DNA from: Zunongwangia mangrovi | GTDB lineage: Bacteria; Bacteroidota; Bacteroidia; Flavobacteriales; Flavobacteriaceae | Length of the DNA stretch: 64,000 nt | Reading direction: 5' to 3' | NCBI RefSeq assembly: GCF_900112105.1 | Contig: NZ_FOKV01000001.1 | Coordinates: forward strand, 248,001 to 312,000 | Made by a program: the position numbers and the translations under genes | The notes under the pieces: model-generated | What the model was told of the DNA's origin: nothing | Databases searched by the model: none | Seen by the model: only the letters and a program-made list of their open reading frames with translations | In this document: piece after piece, positions 27,068 through 34,758 of the stretch | Layout: each line of letters begins with the position of its first letter | How positions within the stretch are numbered: the first letter of the stretch is position 1

Positions 27068-27943
27068 GCGTATTTTATCTGAGAAAAGCAAATTAATCAC
27101 AGAGCCGGAAAATTCACATCCCAGAGACATGGTAAAACCAGGCATAGACTCGGAGTTCCAGAACTTATCACCACTCACAATTTGCATATAGCTATTGTTA
27201 TCGTCACAGTATTTTAGCAAATTATGTAAACCAAGACCACCAGGCACATCTTTTTTCGTGGTATTTCCACTTTTCAAAGCCCATAATATCGCTGCACCGT
27301 GGTCTGTTATTTTCGCTTCCTTTTTTCTAATTGCAGGCAAAAATCCTACCCCTATATCTACTATAGAAAAATTAAGTAAGTTTTTCTTTGGAAAATATTG
27401 ACCACAAACAAAAAATGGTTCATCTGTTTGTGAGTGTTGCATAATGTTACTTGATATTTCTGTAAGTTCTTGTGCAATGCCTAATTTTACTTTTCTTGAA
27501 AAATCTGGCATCCCTCTATGACCTAAAACATCATTAGTAATATAATGTACAAACTCTTCATCATTATCTGCATTTGGCTGAAACGATTTAAGTTGAATTG
27601 TGGATTCTCTCTCGTCTACGGCCTCCCCTTCAATAAACAATCCATTTCTAAAAAGCACACTGTACTCCTTTTGCAAATAATCGAAATCAAGCTCAAATTT
27701 CAAACCATTATCCTTATTCAACTTATATAAAATTGCATATAAAACACAGGAAAGATTCGCATCGAAGAACCCCATTTTGTACATATCGATCTCTATGATC
27801 TGGTTTTTATATCTAACGGCTTTATTGTAAAATTGAAATAACTTTTTAATCCCATTCGAATCTGTAATGAGATTCCCTTCTATACCGATTTTAGTTATTG
27901 TTCTATTGTTTTGCAAAAGGTTATAACTTAAGATTGAAAGCAA
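27065..27943 (-). CDS. GHKL ATPase (HATPase_c) with N-terminal STAS-like region
   Basis: 292-aa protein. The C-terminal half is a GHKL-type ATP-binding domain with N box (LTEISSNIMQHS), G1 box (VDIGVGF) and G2 box (GGLGLHNL), like anti-sigma kinases and not sensor kinases; there is no HisKA domain. The N-terminal half (EIDMYKMGFFDANLSCVLYAIL) resembles a STAS strand-helix unit. It pairs with the downstream DUF4325 gene. The start is uncertain: the frame opens with TTG at 27943 and no ATG lies nearby. Confidence 0.75.
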   Translation of the reverse strand: MLSILSYNLLQNNRTITKIGIEGNLITDSNGIKKLFQFYNKAVRYKNQIIEIDMYKMGFFDANLSCVLYAILYKLNKDNGLKFELDFDYLQKEYSVLFRNGLFIEGEAVDERESTIQLKSFQPNADNDEEFVHYITNDVLGHRGMPDFSRKVKLGIAQELTEISSNIMQHSQTDEPFFVCGQYFPKKNLLNFSIVDIGVGFLPAIRKKEAKITDHGAAILWALKSGNTTKKDVPGGLGLHNLLKYCDDNNSYMQIVSGDKFWNSESMPGFTMSLGCEFSGSVINLLFSDKIR

Positions 27944-28079
27944 AGATATTATATTTTCAAACTTAAAAAACTTCTAACGCCAATGACTATAAAAAAACAG
28001 TAATCACAAAACTTAAAAGCAAGGTCAGCATCCACATAATAATACTCCTATTTCATTTATTTTCCTGTTATCAAACTAT

Positions 28080-28397
28080 CTATAAATACCTGAGCCAATC
28101 ATAATCAATTAAGTGTTCTAAATTATTGGTTTCTGTCTTATCTGGATTCGATCTCAAATATTTACCAGAATTACCATTAACCACTTTTACCTCTTCACCA
28201 ATTTTCCATTTACACAAATTATAATTCCAAATCCAGGTATATGCAGAATTATTAGGATTCTCTAATAATTGAATTGCATAACTTTTATCAACTTTATTAG
28301 CAAAGCTTACTGAATTACTTTTTTTCTCATGAAAAGCATAATGAGTAATAACACCCTCAGAATTTTTCCAAACTCCCGAAATTCTATATTGTGCCAT
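28080..28397 (-). CDS. DUF3892 domain protein
   Basis: 105-aa protein. The opening MAQYRISGVWKNSEGVITHY and the block KYLRSNPD...NNLEHLIDYDW match DUF3892, a small beta-rich domain of unknown role found widely in genomes and mobile elements. It stands alone between the HATPase operon and the four-helix membrane gene; 136 bp upstream of the HATPase is non-coding. Confidence 0.75.
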   Translation of the reverse strand: MAQYRISGVWKNSEGVITHYAFHEKKSNSVSFANKVDKSYAIQLLENPNNSAYTWIWNYNLCKWKIGEEVKVVNGNSGKYLRSNPDKTETNNLEHLIDYDWLRYL

Positions 28398-28503
28398 AAT
28401 CGTAAAAATTTTTGTTAACGGTCTTTTACATATTTTTATCTTCTAGCAAACCTCTGATTGTTTTAGAAGTTAATCCCAAACGCGGGTTGAAAGTCCTTTA
28501 TCT

Positions 28504-29040
28504 TCAAGAAGTCTTTTTACGTTCACTATCTTTTTGATTAAAAAAACTAAAATAAATAAAAGTTATGTTTCTAATATTGAGCAAAATTAAATGCATAATT
28601 GCAGTAACATTTAAACAGGACAATATTCCATATATAAAAATACCAAACGTTTGTTTGACTGGTATTATATAACCAATGATCTCTATAAATAAAATAGCAA
28701 AAGCTAAAAATACTGAATAGGATATAAATACATATAGTGCTTTATATAGGGAAATAGTTTCACGATTTAAAACTGAAGAAGTTTTTTTACTTTTAAGTTC
28801 ATCTAAATTTTTATTATCCGCAGTAATTAAAACAGTTAACGCCGTTATATTAAAACCTGCTAAAACACCAACTAAAGTTAAAACATTTCCTAAAAAACTG
28901 TTATCTAATTTAAAAATAGAACTGGGAACAAATACAGCAATAATGATTGTAATGATTAAAGGAAGTAATATATCGAACCATCGGTATCTCTTGGAGATAG
29001 CGATATAGTCTGCTATAAAAAAAATAAACTCCCCAAACAT
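28504..29040 (-). CDS. Four-TM membrane protein, possible defence effector
   Basis: 178-aa protein with about four membrane segments (residues 22-42, 46-68, 100-122 and 134-156) and a basic tail (NQKDSERKKTS). I do not recognise the family. It begins 3 bp after the stop of the 297-aa gene, so the two form a tight unit. A small multi-TM protein coupled to a soluble partner inside a prophage cargo region recalls two-gene abortive-infection systems with a membrane effector; that is inference only. Confidence 0.7.
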   Translation of the reverse strand: MFGEFIFFIADYIAISKRYRWFDILLPLIITIIIAVFVPSSIFKLDNSFLGNVLTLVGVLAGFNITALTVLITADNKNLDELKSKKTSSVLNRETISLYKALYVFISYSVFLAFAILFIEIIGYIIPVKQTFGIFIYGILSCLNVTAIMHLILLNIRNITFIYFSFFNQKDSERKKTS

Positions 29041-29043
29041 CTA

Positions 29044-29937
29044 CTAATTTATAAGACTTATCATTTTAGTTTTTACATCACTTTTCTTAAGTGTCCTTTT
29101 AATTGGATCAATCTCCACCTTTAAGAATTTAGATTTCTGGATTTTTTCAATAAAAAACTTACTCTCATTACTTTCGCTATCTTTTCCTCGTATCCAAATT
29201 TTATCAATTCTTCGGTCGTTTTTCAGTCCATTAATGCAATCTATTGCAAACCCGTCAATACTTTTTTTAATATCAGCAGTAACATCAACTTTTAAATAAT
29301 CCTTGACTGTATAAGTACGCTCGGAGATATTAAGAAAGTCTGAACCCAAAATTTTCTTATCCATATAGATTTTGCATTCAACCACCCTATGTAAATCATG
29401 AATTAACTCTTTAGGATTATTTACTATAACATCACCAAAGGAAGTAACGAAATTTTTTTGAATATTTTGAGCAATAATGTATCTATCAATATACGTTTCT
29501 AAATATTTATAAAATTGATATGCAGTAACACCATTATGAATTGTTTGATAAATTATATCAAATTCTGCATTATTATCAAAAGCTAAGATAAAGTAATTTA
29601 ATTCTTTTTCGCCTTCACTAACTTTTTTATCATTTTCTCTTTCTTCATTTGTTTCACTATCCAGTAAATCTTTCTTACTCCCATAAATAGCTGACTTCAT
29701 TGCTCCAAAATAAACTCTTGTTTTTCCTCTTCTTTTTAAAGAATCTGAGGTAATGTCTTCAATAAAATCTAAAGAGCAAAATTTGGAATCGGATAAACCC
29801 TTTTTTCTCTCTTTTGGATTTAAATTGTGAAGAAATGTAATAAAATCTTCAAAATCGAAGTTTTGATAAAGCGCAGTGTCAGGTAATCGTTCTTCATAAA
29901 ACTTATAAAGATGATAAGTAATTTTACGTGATAACAT
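29044..29937 (-). CDS. Uncharacterised 297-aa protein coupled to the 4-TM protein
   Basis: 297-aa soluble protein, unrecognised. It is rich in Lys/Asp, with a central ELNYFILAFDNNAEFDIIYQTIH and a C-terminal region DRRIDKIWIRGKDSESNESKFFIEKIQ. It could be the sensor half of the pair with the following 4-TM protein. Codon usage is AT-rich like the surrounding cargo. No nucleotide-binding or nuclease motif is obvious. Confidence 0.7.
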   Translation of the reverse strand: MLSRKITYHLYKFYEERLPDTALYQNFDFEDFITFLHNLNPKERKKGLSDSKFCSLDFIEDITSDSLKRRGKTRVYFGAMKSAIYGSKKDLLDSETNEERENDKKVSEGEKELNYFILAFDNNAEFDIIYQTIHNGVTAYQFYKYLETYIDRYIIAQNIQKNFVTSFGDVIVNNPKELIHDLHRVVECKIYMDKKILGSDFLNISERTYTVKDYLKVDVTADIKKSIDGFAIDCINGLKNDRRIDKIWIRGKDSESNESKFFIEKIQKSKFLKVEIDPIKRTLKKSDVKTKMISLIN

Positions 29938-29994
29938 TATTTATATTTAAAATTAGAATTATTACTTTTCTAAATTTAACACACCAAACTTAGG

Positions 29995-30029
29995 GTAATT
30001 TTCCCCTGTTGCTACCAAAGGAAATTACC
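29995..30029. repeat. Hairpin downstream of regulator gene
   Basis: GGTAATTTTCC pairs with GGAAATTACC (one bulge). It lies between the stop of the leftward regulator and the start of the 297-aa gene and may be a weak terminator. Its AATTTTCCCCT string also occurs at the left end of the element. Confidence 0.35.
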
Positions 30030-30059
30030 GACTATAATCAGGATGTACCCAAATCGCTC

Positions 30060-30446
30060 TTAAGCGCTTTGTTCGCTATTTCCGGTTGTTCCCGTTAGCG
30101 TTTTAATATGCAGTTGAAGCATTTCTTTATCTTTCCTTAGATCTTCTTTGTCTTGCTCCAGATCTGCAACACGTTTTTTTAGCTGTGCGTTCTCAGCTTT
30201 TAGCTCCTGTAGGGGGGAATCTTGGGATTGTGTAGGGTGAGATGCCGTTGCAACGGCTAATCGTTCTTCCTCTGGAAGAAATTCTGCGAATTCATACCGT
30301 ATCAATTTTTTAATTGAATCTGGTATTTTTTCTGGTTCCTTTTCATACTTGGATATCGTCTGATACCTTTTCATGCCCAAACGTTGAGCAAATTCCTCTA
30401 AAGTAAGCGAAGATTTATTTCTTAACTCCTTGATATCCAAATACAT
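30060..30446 (-). CDS. XRE-type helix-turn-helix regulator with C-terminal coiled coil
   Basis: 128-aa DNA-binding protein, the best candidate for the element's repressor. Residues 1-45 form a Cro/C1-type HTH (LTLEEFAQRLGMKRYQTISKY), and residues ~75-120 are a leucine-heptad coiled coil (LQELKAENAQLKKRVADLEQ). It is transcribed leftward, away from the early genes, across an intergenic region full of inverted repeats. The gene itself contains one copy of the CCGTTGCAACGG palindrome (30245-30256), read as Ala-Val-Ala-Thr-Ala. Confidence 0.85.
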   Translation of the reverse strand: MYLDIKELRNKSSLTLEEFAQRLGMKRYQTISKYEKEPEKIPDSIKKLIRYEFAEFLPEEERLAVATASHPTQSQDSPLQELKAENAQLKKRVADLEQDKEDLRKDKEMLQLHIKTLTGTTGNSEQSA

Positions 30447-30486
30447 AAATAATAATTATACAAAAGTGCATAAAATACGCTTGCTT

Positions 30487-30573
30487 TATAGTCGCTTTTA
30501 TATATATTTGTATCTGTAAACGACTATTAAAGTATATAAAAAGCGACTAATCGTACACTAATATATGTTAGTG
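30487..30573. promoter_or_regulatory. Divergent operator/promoter region of the early switch
   Basis: Between the leftward regulator and the rightward early genes lie two inverted repeats: TAGTCGCTTTTATATA (30489-30504) with TATATAAAAAGCGACTA (30533-30549), and CACTAA-N6-TTAGTG (30556-30573). An extra CGACTA half-site is at 30521-30526. A -7 box TATATTTG (30503-30510) points right. The arrangement fits repressor control of the early operon. Confidence 0.65.
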
Positions 30574-30593
30574 CACACAAACATACGCAATAT

Positions 30594-30893
30594 ATGAAAA
30601 ATGACCTTACGAAAGCGGAAAGCGCAGAATTAAAGGGCATATTCCCCAGAGGCTACGCAACTATTGTCGCCAATAGTTTAAATACTGCCGGTAAAAAGCC
30701 GTTAAGAGCGAAAAAATATACCGATAAAATGGTACGCGATGTACTTAACCGTAACTCTAAAGACTTCAATATCGTATTGGCGCTATTTCAGTATAAACTG
30801 GAATGTCTTCAGAAACAAGAAGGTCTTAACCAGGTAATGGGCAAAATCGAGAAACTTTCTAAAGATAAAACCGCCGTTGCAACGGCTAATTGA
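30594..30893 (+). CDS. Small early protein, probable DNA-binding regulator
   Basis: 99-aa basic, helical protein; first gene rightward of the operator region, the place of a Cro-like or early activator gene in temperate phages. The stretch KKYTDKMVRDVLNRNSKDFNIVLALF could hold a winged or HTH unit, but I do not recognise a family. It ends in DKTAVATAN, encoded by one of the palindromes (30874-30885). Confidence 0.65.
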   Translation: MKNDLTKAESAELKGIFPRGYATIVANSLNTAGKKPLRAKKYTDKMVRDVLNRNSKDFNIVLALFQYKLECLQKQEGLNQVMGKIEKLSKDKTAVATAN

Positions 30894-30901
30894 TAGAGGG
30901 G

Positions 30902-31114
30902 ATGATTGAGGAAGAAGAACTATTTAAAGCAGATTGGAAGTTCAAAATAAAAACGTATTGGAAAGCTATGCGAAAATCGATTTTTGAGCTTTTTGGATGT
31001 GTTTTTATCTGCGTAATTCAAAGCTGCTATTTTAAAAACCTTACGTGGGCCGTAGTTATTTCTTTTTTCCTTTTAAGCATTTTAACCTATCGAGCAATCA
31101 TGTCTAAAAATTAA
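30902..31114 (+). CDS. Small membrane protein (early region)
   Basis: 70-aa protein from the ATG at 30902 (a TTG at 30890 overlapping the previous stop would add four residues). It has a charged N terminus (MIEEEELFKADWKFKIK) and one or two hydrophobic segments (IFELFGCVFICVIQ and LTWAVVISFFLLSILTY). Function unknown; it is part of a tightly packed rightward run of tiny genes. Confidence 0.6.
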   Translation: MIEEEELFKADWKFKIKTYWKAMRKSIFELFGCVFICVIQSCYFKNLTWAVVISFFLLSILTYRAIMSKN

Positions 31115-31117
31115 GCT

Positions 31118-31357
31118 ATGCAATTACCTAAAGAATGGCTTTTATGGATTAAAAATCATCAAAAAAGCACAGCTGAATTCAAGATAAACCTTAAAGCACA
31201 ACGTATCATCTTTTATTTAGAAATGTGGGCTTTCTTATTTATTCCCACAGGATCATTTATGGTGCAGGCTGCTTATAAGTTGACACATTCAACGTATCAG
31301 GAAGATTACTCAAAGAATCGAGCGAATAAGTGGTGTGCTGAAGATCGCATAAAATAA
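31118..31357 (+). CDS. Small early-region protein
   Basis: 79-aa protein with a central hydrophobic stretch (IIFYLEMWAFLFIPTGSFMVQAAY), so probably membrane-associated; the ends are charged. It starts 3 bp after the preceding stop, and the palindrome at 31368-31379 follows directly after its stop. No family recognised. Confidence 0.55.
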   Translation: MQLPKEWLLWIKNHQKSTAEFKINLKAQRIIFYLEMWAFLFIPTGSFMVQAAYKLTHSTYQEDYSKNRANKWCAEDRIK

Positions 31358-31395
31358 AGTAAAACCGCCGTTGCAACGGCTAAATAGTAAAGCCT

Positions 31396-31524
31396 ATGAT
31401 CGAAATATATAACAAACTGGATCCCATTTTAAAATACATCATAGCCGTGTGGATATGGGGATTTCTTTGCTTAGGGCTAATTTACTTATCTCACTATATC
31501 GAACAAAAATTTAAAAGAAAATGA
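31396..31524 (+). CDS. 42-aa single-TM small protein
   Basis: Short frame MIEIYNKLDPILKY... with one membrane segment (about residues 14-33) and a basic end (EQKFKRK). Its stop overlaps the next ATG as ATGA (31521-31524), which supports real translation. It lies just right of a palindrome copy. Confidence 0.5.
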   Translation: MIEIYNKLDPILKYIIAVWIWGFLCLGLIYLSHYIEQKFKRK

Positions 31525-31628
31525 AACGATTTTTACTCTTTATGGCTGGCTTCCTTCTTCGCGATGCTGTAGAAACTGCCTGGCGTGTGCAACGCAATCA
31601 AAAAACGAAATCTAATAATTCTAAATAA
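31521..31628 (+). CDS. 35-aa small protein
   Basis: Short frame beginning MKRFLLFMAGFLLRDAVE, coupled to the previous gene by an ATGA overlap. It is amphipathic with a hydrophobic N terminus and a basic C terminus (QRNQKTKSNNSK). Support comes only from overlap and tight packing. Confidence 0.45.
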   Translation: MKRFLLFMAGFLLRDAVETAWRVQRNQKTKSNNSK

Positions 31629-31634
31629 ATAAAC

Positions 31635-31766
31635 ATGAAAAATCAAGTAGTTCCCCCGCAAACCCAAAACCCACAACATTTTAAAAACCTACCCTTAAAC
31701 TTTAGCATACAGGCCGCTAAAGAGATCAAAAGATTTTATAACCGAAATCACAACAACCAGGCTTAA
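31635..31766 (+). CDS. 43-aa small protein
   Basis: Frame beginning MKNQVVPPQTQNPQHFKN and ending FYNRNHNNQA. It starts 6 bp after the previous stop and ends 3 bp before the next ATG, so it fits the polycistronic pattern. It is soluble and Gln/Asn/Pro-rich. No function assigned. Confidence 0.45.
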   Translation: MKNQVVPPQTQNPQHFKNLPLNFSIQAAKEIKRFYNRNHNNQA

Positions 31767-31769
31767 CAA

Positions 31770-31976
31770 ATGAGTTCACTAACCGCATATAACGCTTTTG
31801 CTGTTTTTCAGGCCCTACCTGAAGATCAAAAAGAAGTGTTTATGCAGTTAGTTGGACAAAAAGAGCGCAAACCTAAAAAGAGGCGCAAAAAGCCAAAATT
31901 CGAAATAGAAGAAAAGTATAAACCCGGCAACGAACACATGCTAATTGCTGAAGAACTGGCACGGGGAGAAAAATAA
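31770..31976 (+). CDS. 68-aa basic small protein
   Basis: A short protein with a helical N terminus (AYNAFAVFQALPEDQKEVFMQL) and a strongly basic middle (KERKPKKRRKKPKFE) that could bind nucleic acid. It is part of the early operon; family not recognised. Confidence 0.55.
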   Translation: MSSLTAYNAFAVFQALPEDQKEVFMQLVGQKERKPKKRRKKPKFEIEEKYKPGNEHMLIAEELARGEK

Positions 31977-31979
31977 CAT

Positions 31980-32044
31980 ACAGGCGTACCACCGGCATAG
32001 GTAGAGTTATAAAGCGGTTTAATTGGTTAAAAAGGTGCGCCTGT
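31980..32044. repeat. Long-range inverted repeat before the 137-aa membrane gene
   Basis: ACAGGCGTACC (31980-31990) and GGTGCGCCTGT (32034-32044) are 11-bp arms with one mismatch, 43 bp apart. They lie in the leader of the next gene and could fold in RNA or mark a protein site. The possible TTG start at 32023 would fall inside it, which is why I prefer the ATG at 32056. Confidence 0.4.
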
Positions 32045-32055
32045 TTAAAATTAAA

Positions 32056-32469
32056 ATGATGAAGTTTTTAATAGCATTTATTGCTCAAAAAAATGTAGCT
32101 CAAAACCTGCAATATGGCTCACAATTAAGAATAGAATTCTTAATTATCCTTATTGCATTTTGTGTCTTTTTGGTCTGTATGTTTTTTGCCCACTTAGTAC
32201 AACGCTTTAATCAAGCCATGCACTTTCAGCAAAGAATAGACAATCGCTTTAGACAAAATATTAAGCATCAAAACCTCATTAACAACTACCACATACAGCA
32301 ATATTCTGTAGAGCTGTACTATGAAAAACGTCCCAAGTTTTGGGAACTGGTATTAAGTAACACACCACTTATGGAAGTGCTGTGGTTTGATGAAAACGAC
32401 TATAACACCTTCTTCGTACTCCCTATGTCCCACGAAGAAATAAAAGCCTCCCAAAACACCCAAAGCTAA
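32056..32469 (+). CDS. Membrane-anchored early protein of unknown function
   Basis: 137-aa protein from the ATG at 32056. A strong membrane segment (LRIEFLIILIAFCVFLVCMFFAHLV) lies near residues 28-52, followed by a soluble domain with Tyr/Gln-rich helix (NNYHIQQYSVELYYEKRP) and WFDENDYNTFFVLP. No family recognised. The palindrome at 32479-32490 lies 9 bp after its stop. Confidence 0.6.
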   Translation: MMKFLIAFIAQKNVAQNLQYGSQLRIEFLIILIAFCVFLVCMFFAHLVQRFNQAMHFQQRIDNRFRQNIKHQNLINNYHIQQYSVELYYEKRPKFWELVLSNTPLMEVLWFDENDYNTFFVLPMSHEEIKASQNTQS

Positions 32470-32526
32470 CAAACATCACCGTTGCAACGGTATTTAAAAG
32501 CAAGTTGAACCTAAATTAAAATAGTT

Positions 32527-32667
32527 ATGAGTGCTTATTCAATAGAAGCCGAAAACCTTAAAGACCAGTTGGAAGAACTTGGTTACTTCTGTTTTAAAGC
32601 TGAAACACTAAAGGAAGTTGCTTTTTTCGAAGAAATACAGGAAAAGATAAAGAACGGGGTATGTTGA
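32527..32667 (+). CDS. 46-aa small acidic protein
   Basis: Frame MSAYSIEAENLKDQLEELGY... ending KIKNGVC. It is helical and Glu-rich, and lies at the end of the early run just before the structured region upstream of the replication-like gene. Only weak support: good length/position and a plausible start. Confidence 0.45.
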   Translation: MSAYSIEAENLKDQLEELGYFCFKAETLKEVAFFEEIQEKIKNGVC

Positions 32668-32958
32668 GTTTTACTACTAAAAAATAAAGGGGAACTCCCC
32701 AGTTCCCCGATAACATGATTTTGATAAATCAAGTAGTCCAATACAAATATACAATAAACCAAGACAATGCAACCCAAAAACATGATAAAAAGATCACAAA
32801 AACACATATCGCAACGGCTTTGCAACGGTACAGTGGCGAGCCGTTGCAACGGCGAAAAAATAATAACAAAACCTGACGGCGAGGCATAGCCTTAGCTTGC
32901 AAATACCGCCGGGATAGTGAGACTTACCCCGGCCTGTATTTGCTTAAAACCAATAATT
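32668..32958. other. Structured intergenic region, candidate replication origin
   Basis: This 291-bp gap holds a perfect hairpin GGGGAACT-CCCC-AGTTCCCC (32689-32708), two half-sites and one full copy of the dispersed palindrome (32822-32828, 32841-32852), and a long imperfect stem pairing GCAAATAC...GCCGGG with CCCCGGC...GTATTTGC (32899-32943). It is GC-richer than its surroundings and lies directly before the probable replication gene, as origins often do. A structured 5' UTR is the alternative. Confidence 0.5.
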
Positions 32959-34758
32959 ATGATAAACCAAGGTAGATCCAACCCAAACCAAGACATTTCT
33001 TTAAAAGGATTGTTGCTTAATCAATTCCCCGATGCTGCAACCCAAGCAACCGCCACTAAAAAGCAAAAATCCTATAGAAAGCCAACATTCACTAAACGCT
33101 GCATTAATCTTAGCATCCAAAATGCGAAGAAAGCAGCGCAGCTCTTTAACCAGGCACAGGCCGAAAAAAGCAAAGGGCTAAAAGAAATTAATGCCGAATA
33201 CAGGCGTGCGCAACGGGAACACCCCCACACTACAGAACAAAAGATTTTGTGGCAAGAGTTTAAGATTGATAACAAGCTGGCCAAGGTAGAACCTATGGAG
33301 TACAATAAACACGTGATCGATTTTAACCGTTGCAACGGCACTAAATTTCTTATGCGCCTATACCAGCCCCTTAAAAACGAACTTGAAACCTTCGAAATCT
33401 TATTAAAATTTTACGTTGCCCAAATTCGCGATCTAAACGCCTGGAAAGAACGTACAAAAATTCATACTACCGGAACACTTCCAAGGCTTCATACCAACTC
33501 AGAGAGCTTAAAAAGGTACAAAATCGACGGGGTAAAGCAGTGCCGATTTAAGAATGATGCTATCTTAGATCATGTACATACATTAGTTGCTGCCGGCATG
33601 CTTATCAATTACAAATCTCACGGCCGCAACGCTGGCTTTTCCCTGCAATTTAACCCTGAAATTTTGGTGGTAGACGAAGCCAAAACCAAAAAATCACAAA
33701 TCACACCAAACCAATCGATTAGCCTTTTTAAAACGGTTAAAACCACCTATAGTGATCATAGTACAGGATCATTACAGAATAAGAATAGAATTAAAGGGGA
33801 TGCCTATGGCCTCCCTGATGAAAGGAACGGTGCTAATGCACCTACGGCAGCTACTGGAAACACTACTGGGTCACCGTCAAGCGAAGGAATGCCTGAAAAA
33901 AAACTAAGCAAAAAAGGTGAAATTTTGGGCCAAAAGGCTAAAGATCTTGCGAGAAAACAGGAACAAAATTCACCGGGCGGCGGCGCGAATCCCGTATCTG
34001 GCCAGTTAACCGAAGCTATACAAGATCCTTGGGAACTATGCCAACAGCTTGCAGCCAATAATTTTGTGCATGCAATGCCTATCGCCATCAAACAACTAGA
34101 GTTTGAAGCTGCTAACGGAACACTTTCACAACCGGTATTTAGAACCTTGCTTTTCCAACAATTCATGAAGTACATTTCGCGCCTTAAGGCGGAAAATCAA
34201 AGTGCTGCCGGTGCATTTTACCGTGCATTTGAAGAACTGGAAGATAAAAAGATGATCAATTTTGCAGGCCGTTACTTCACCAAATCTAAAATGCTGACTG
34301 AATATAAAAAATGGTTGTGGATGGTAGACCATGCCGAACGTTGGGCGAAAAAGCGTAACTGGCAATTCCTGTACATCAATGATTACCTGGACACCACGCG
34401 CCGCGATGCAAAAGAAGTTGGCTTCTGGTATCTGGAGAAACAATTTAAACAAAACGAGAAGAAAAAAGCAGCTCGCAAAGCGCAACGTGCCAAGAAAGCA
34501 CAACAGGCGCAACGGCGAAAATCGGCCATAAAAGCCGATCGCGTAGAGAAATTTGGCTATCGATCCATCAAACCGGGAACCAATCGCAGTACAGATTACG
34601 AGAAAGCGGCCAAAGCGGTTAGAAAATACCTTCACGGAAAAATTACCAGCCAGGAACTGTATTACTACGTAGAAAACAACCTGAATCAAAGCATTCGGGA
34701 AGGTCTTAAGAACATTATTAATAACGAAACTTTAAAACTTAGAACTTATGATGCTTAA
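32959..34758 (+). CDS. Probable replication initiator/primosomal protein
   Basis: 599-aa basic protein from the ATG at 32959 (a GTG at 32917 would add 14 residues but lies inside a hairpin). Around residues 165-215 the layout FKNDAILDHVHTLVAAGMLINYKSHGRNAGFSLQFN is a winged-helix pattern as in plasmid/phage Rep proteins. A Gly/Ala/Ser-rich linker follows, then a helical domain and a Lys/Arg/Ala-rich coiled helix (EKKKAARKAQRAKKAQQAQRR). There is no helicase or primase catalytic motif. Position after an origin-like region supports a replication role. One palindrome copy lies inside (33327), read as Arg-Cys-Asn-Gly. Confidence 0.55.
   Translation: MINQGRSNPNQDISLKGLLLNQFPDAATQATATKKQKSYRKPTFTKRCINLSIQNAKKAAQLFNQAQAEKSKGLKEINAEYRRAQREHPHTTEQKILWQEFKIDNKLAKVEPMEYNKHVIDFNRCNGTKFLMRLYQPLKNELETFEILLKFYVAQIRDLNAWKERTKIHTTGTLPRLHTNSESLKRYKIDGVKQCRFKNDAILDHVHTLVAAGMLINYKSHGRNAGFSLQFNPEILVVDEAKTKKSQITPNQSISLFKTVKTTYSDHSTGSLQNKNRIKGDAYGLPDERNGANAPTAATGNTTGSPSSEGMPEKKLSKKGEILGQKAKDLARKQEQNSPGGGANPVSGQLTEAIQDPWELCQQLAANNFVHAMPIAIKQLEFEAANGTLSQPVFRTLLFQQFMKYISRLKAENQSAAGAFYRAFEELEDKKMINFAGRYFTKSKMLTEYKKWLWMVDHAERWAKKRNWQFLYINDYLDTTRRDAKEVGFWYLEKQFKQNEKKKAARKAQRAKKAQQAQRRKSAIKADRVEKFGYRSIKPGTNRSTDYEKAAKAVRKYLHGKITSQELYYYVENNLNQSIREGLKNIINNETLKLRTYDA

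Noticed and set aside
27941-27948. A -7 box (TATCTTTG, minus strand) for the HATPase gene
   Set aside because: It overlaps the only available start (TTG at 27943), so it could not drive this start; left uncalled.
32583-32849. Leftward 88-codon frame over the origin-like region
   Set aside because: It crosses hairpins and the palindrome and is Cys/Phe/Ser-rich shadow sequence; the 46-aa forward gene fits the operon better.
32917-32958. GTG-started extension of the replication-like gene
   Set aside because: It lies within a long hairpin; the ATG at 32959 is the more natural start.
33072-34689. Leftward long frames inside the replication-like gene
   Set aside because: Antisense shadows; low-complexity Phe/Cys-rich translations without family features.
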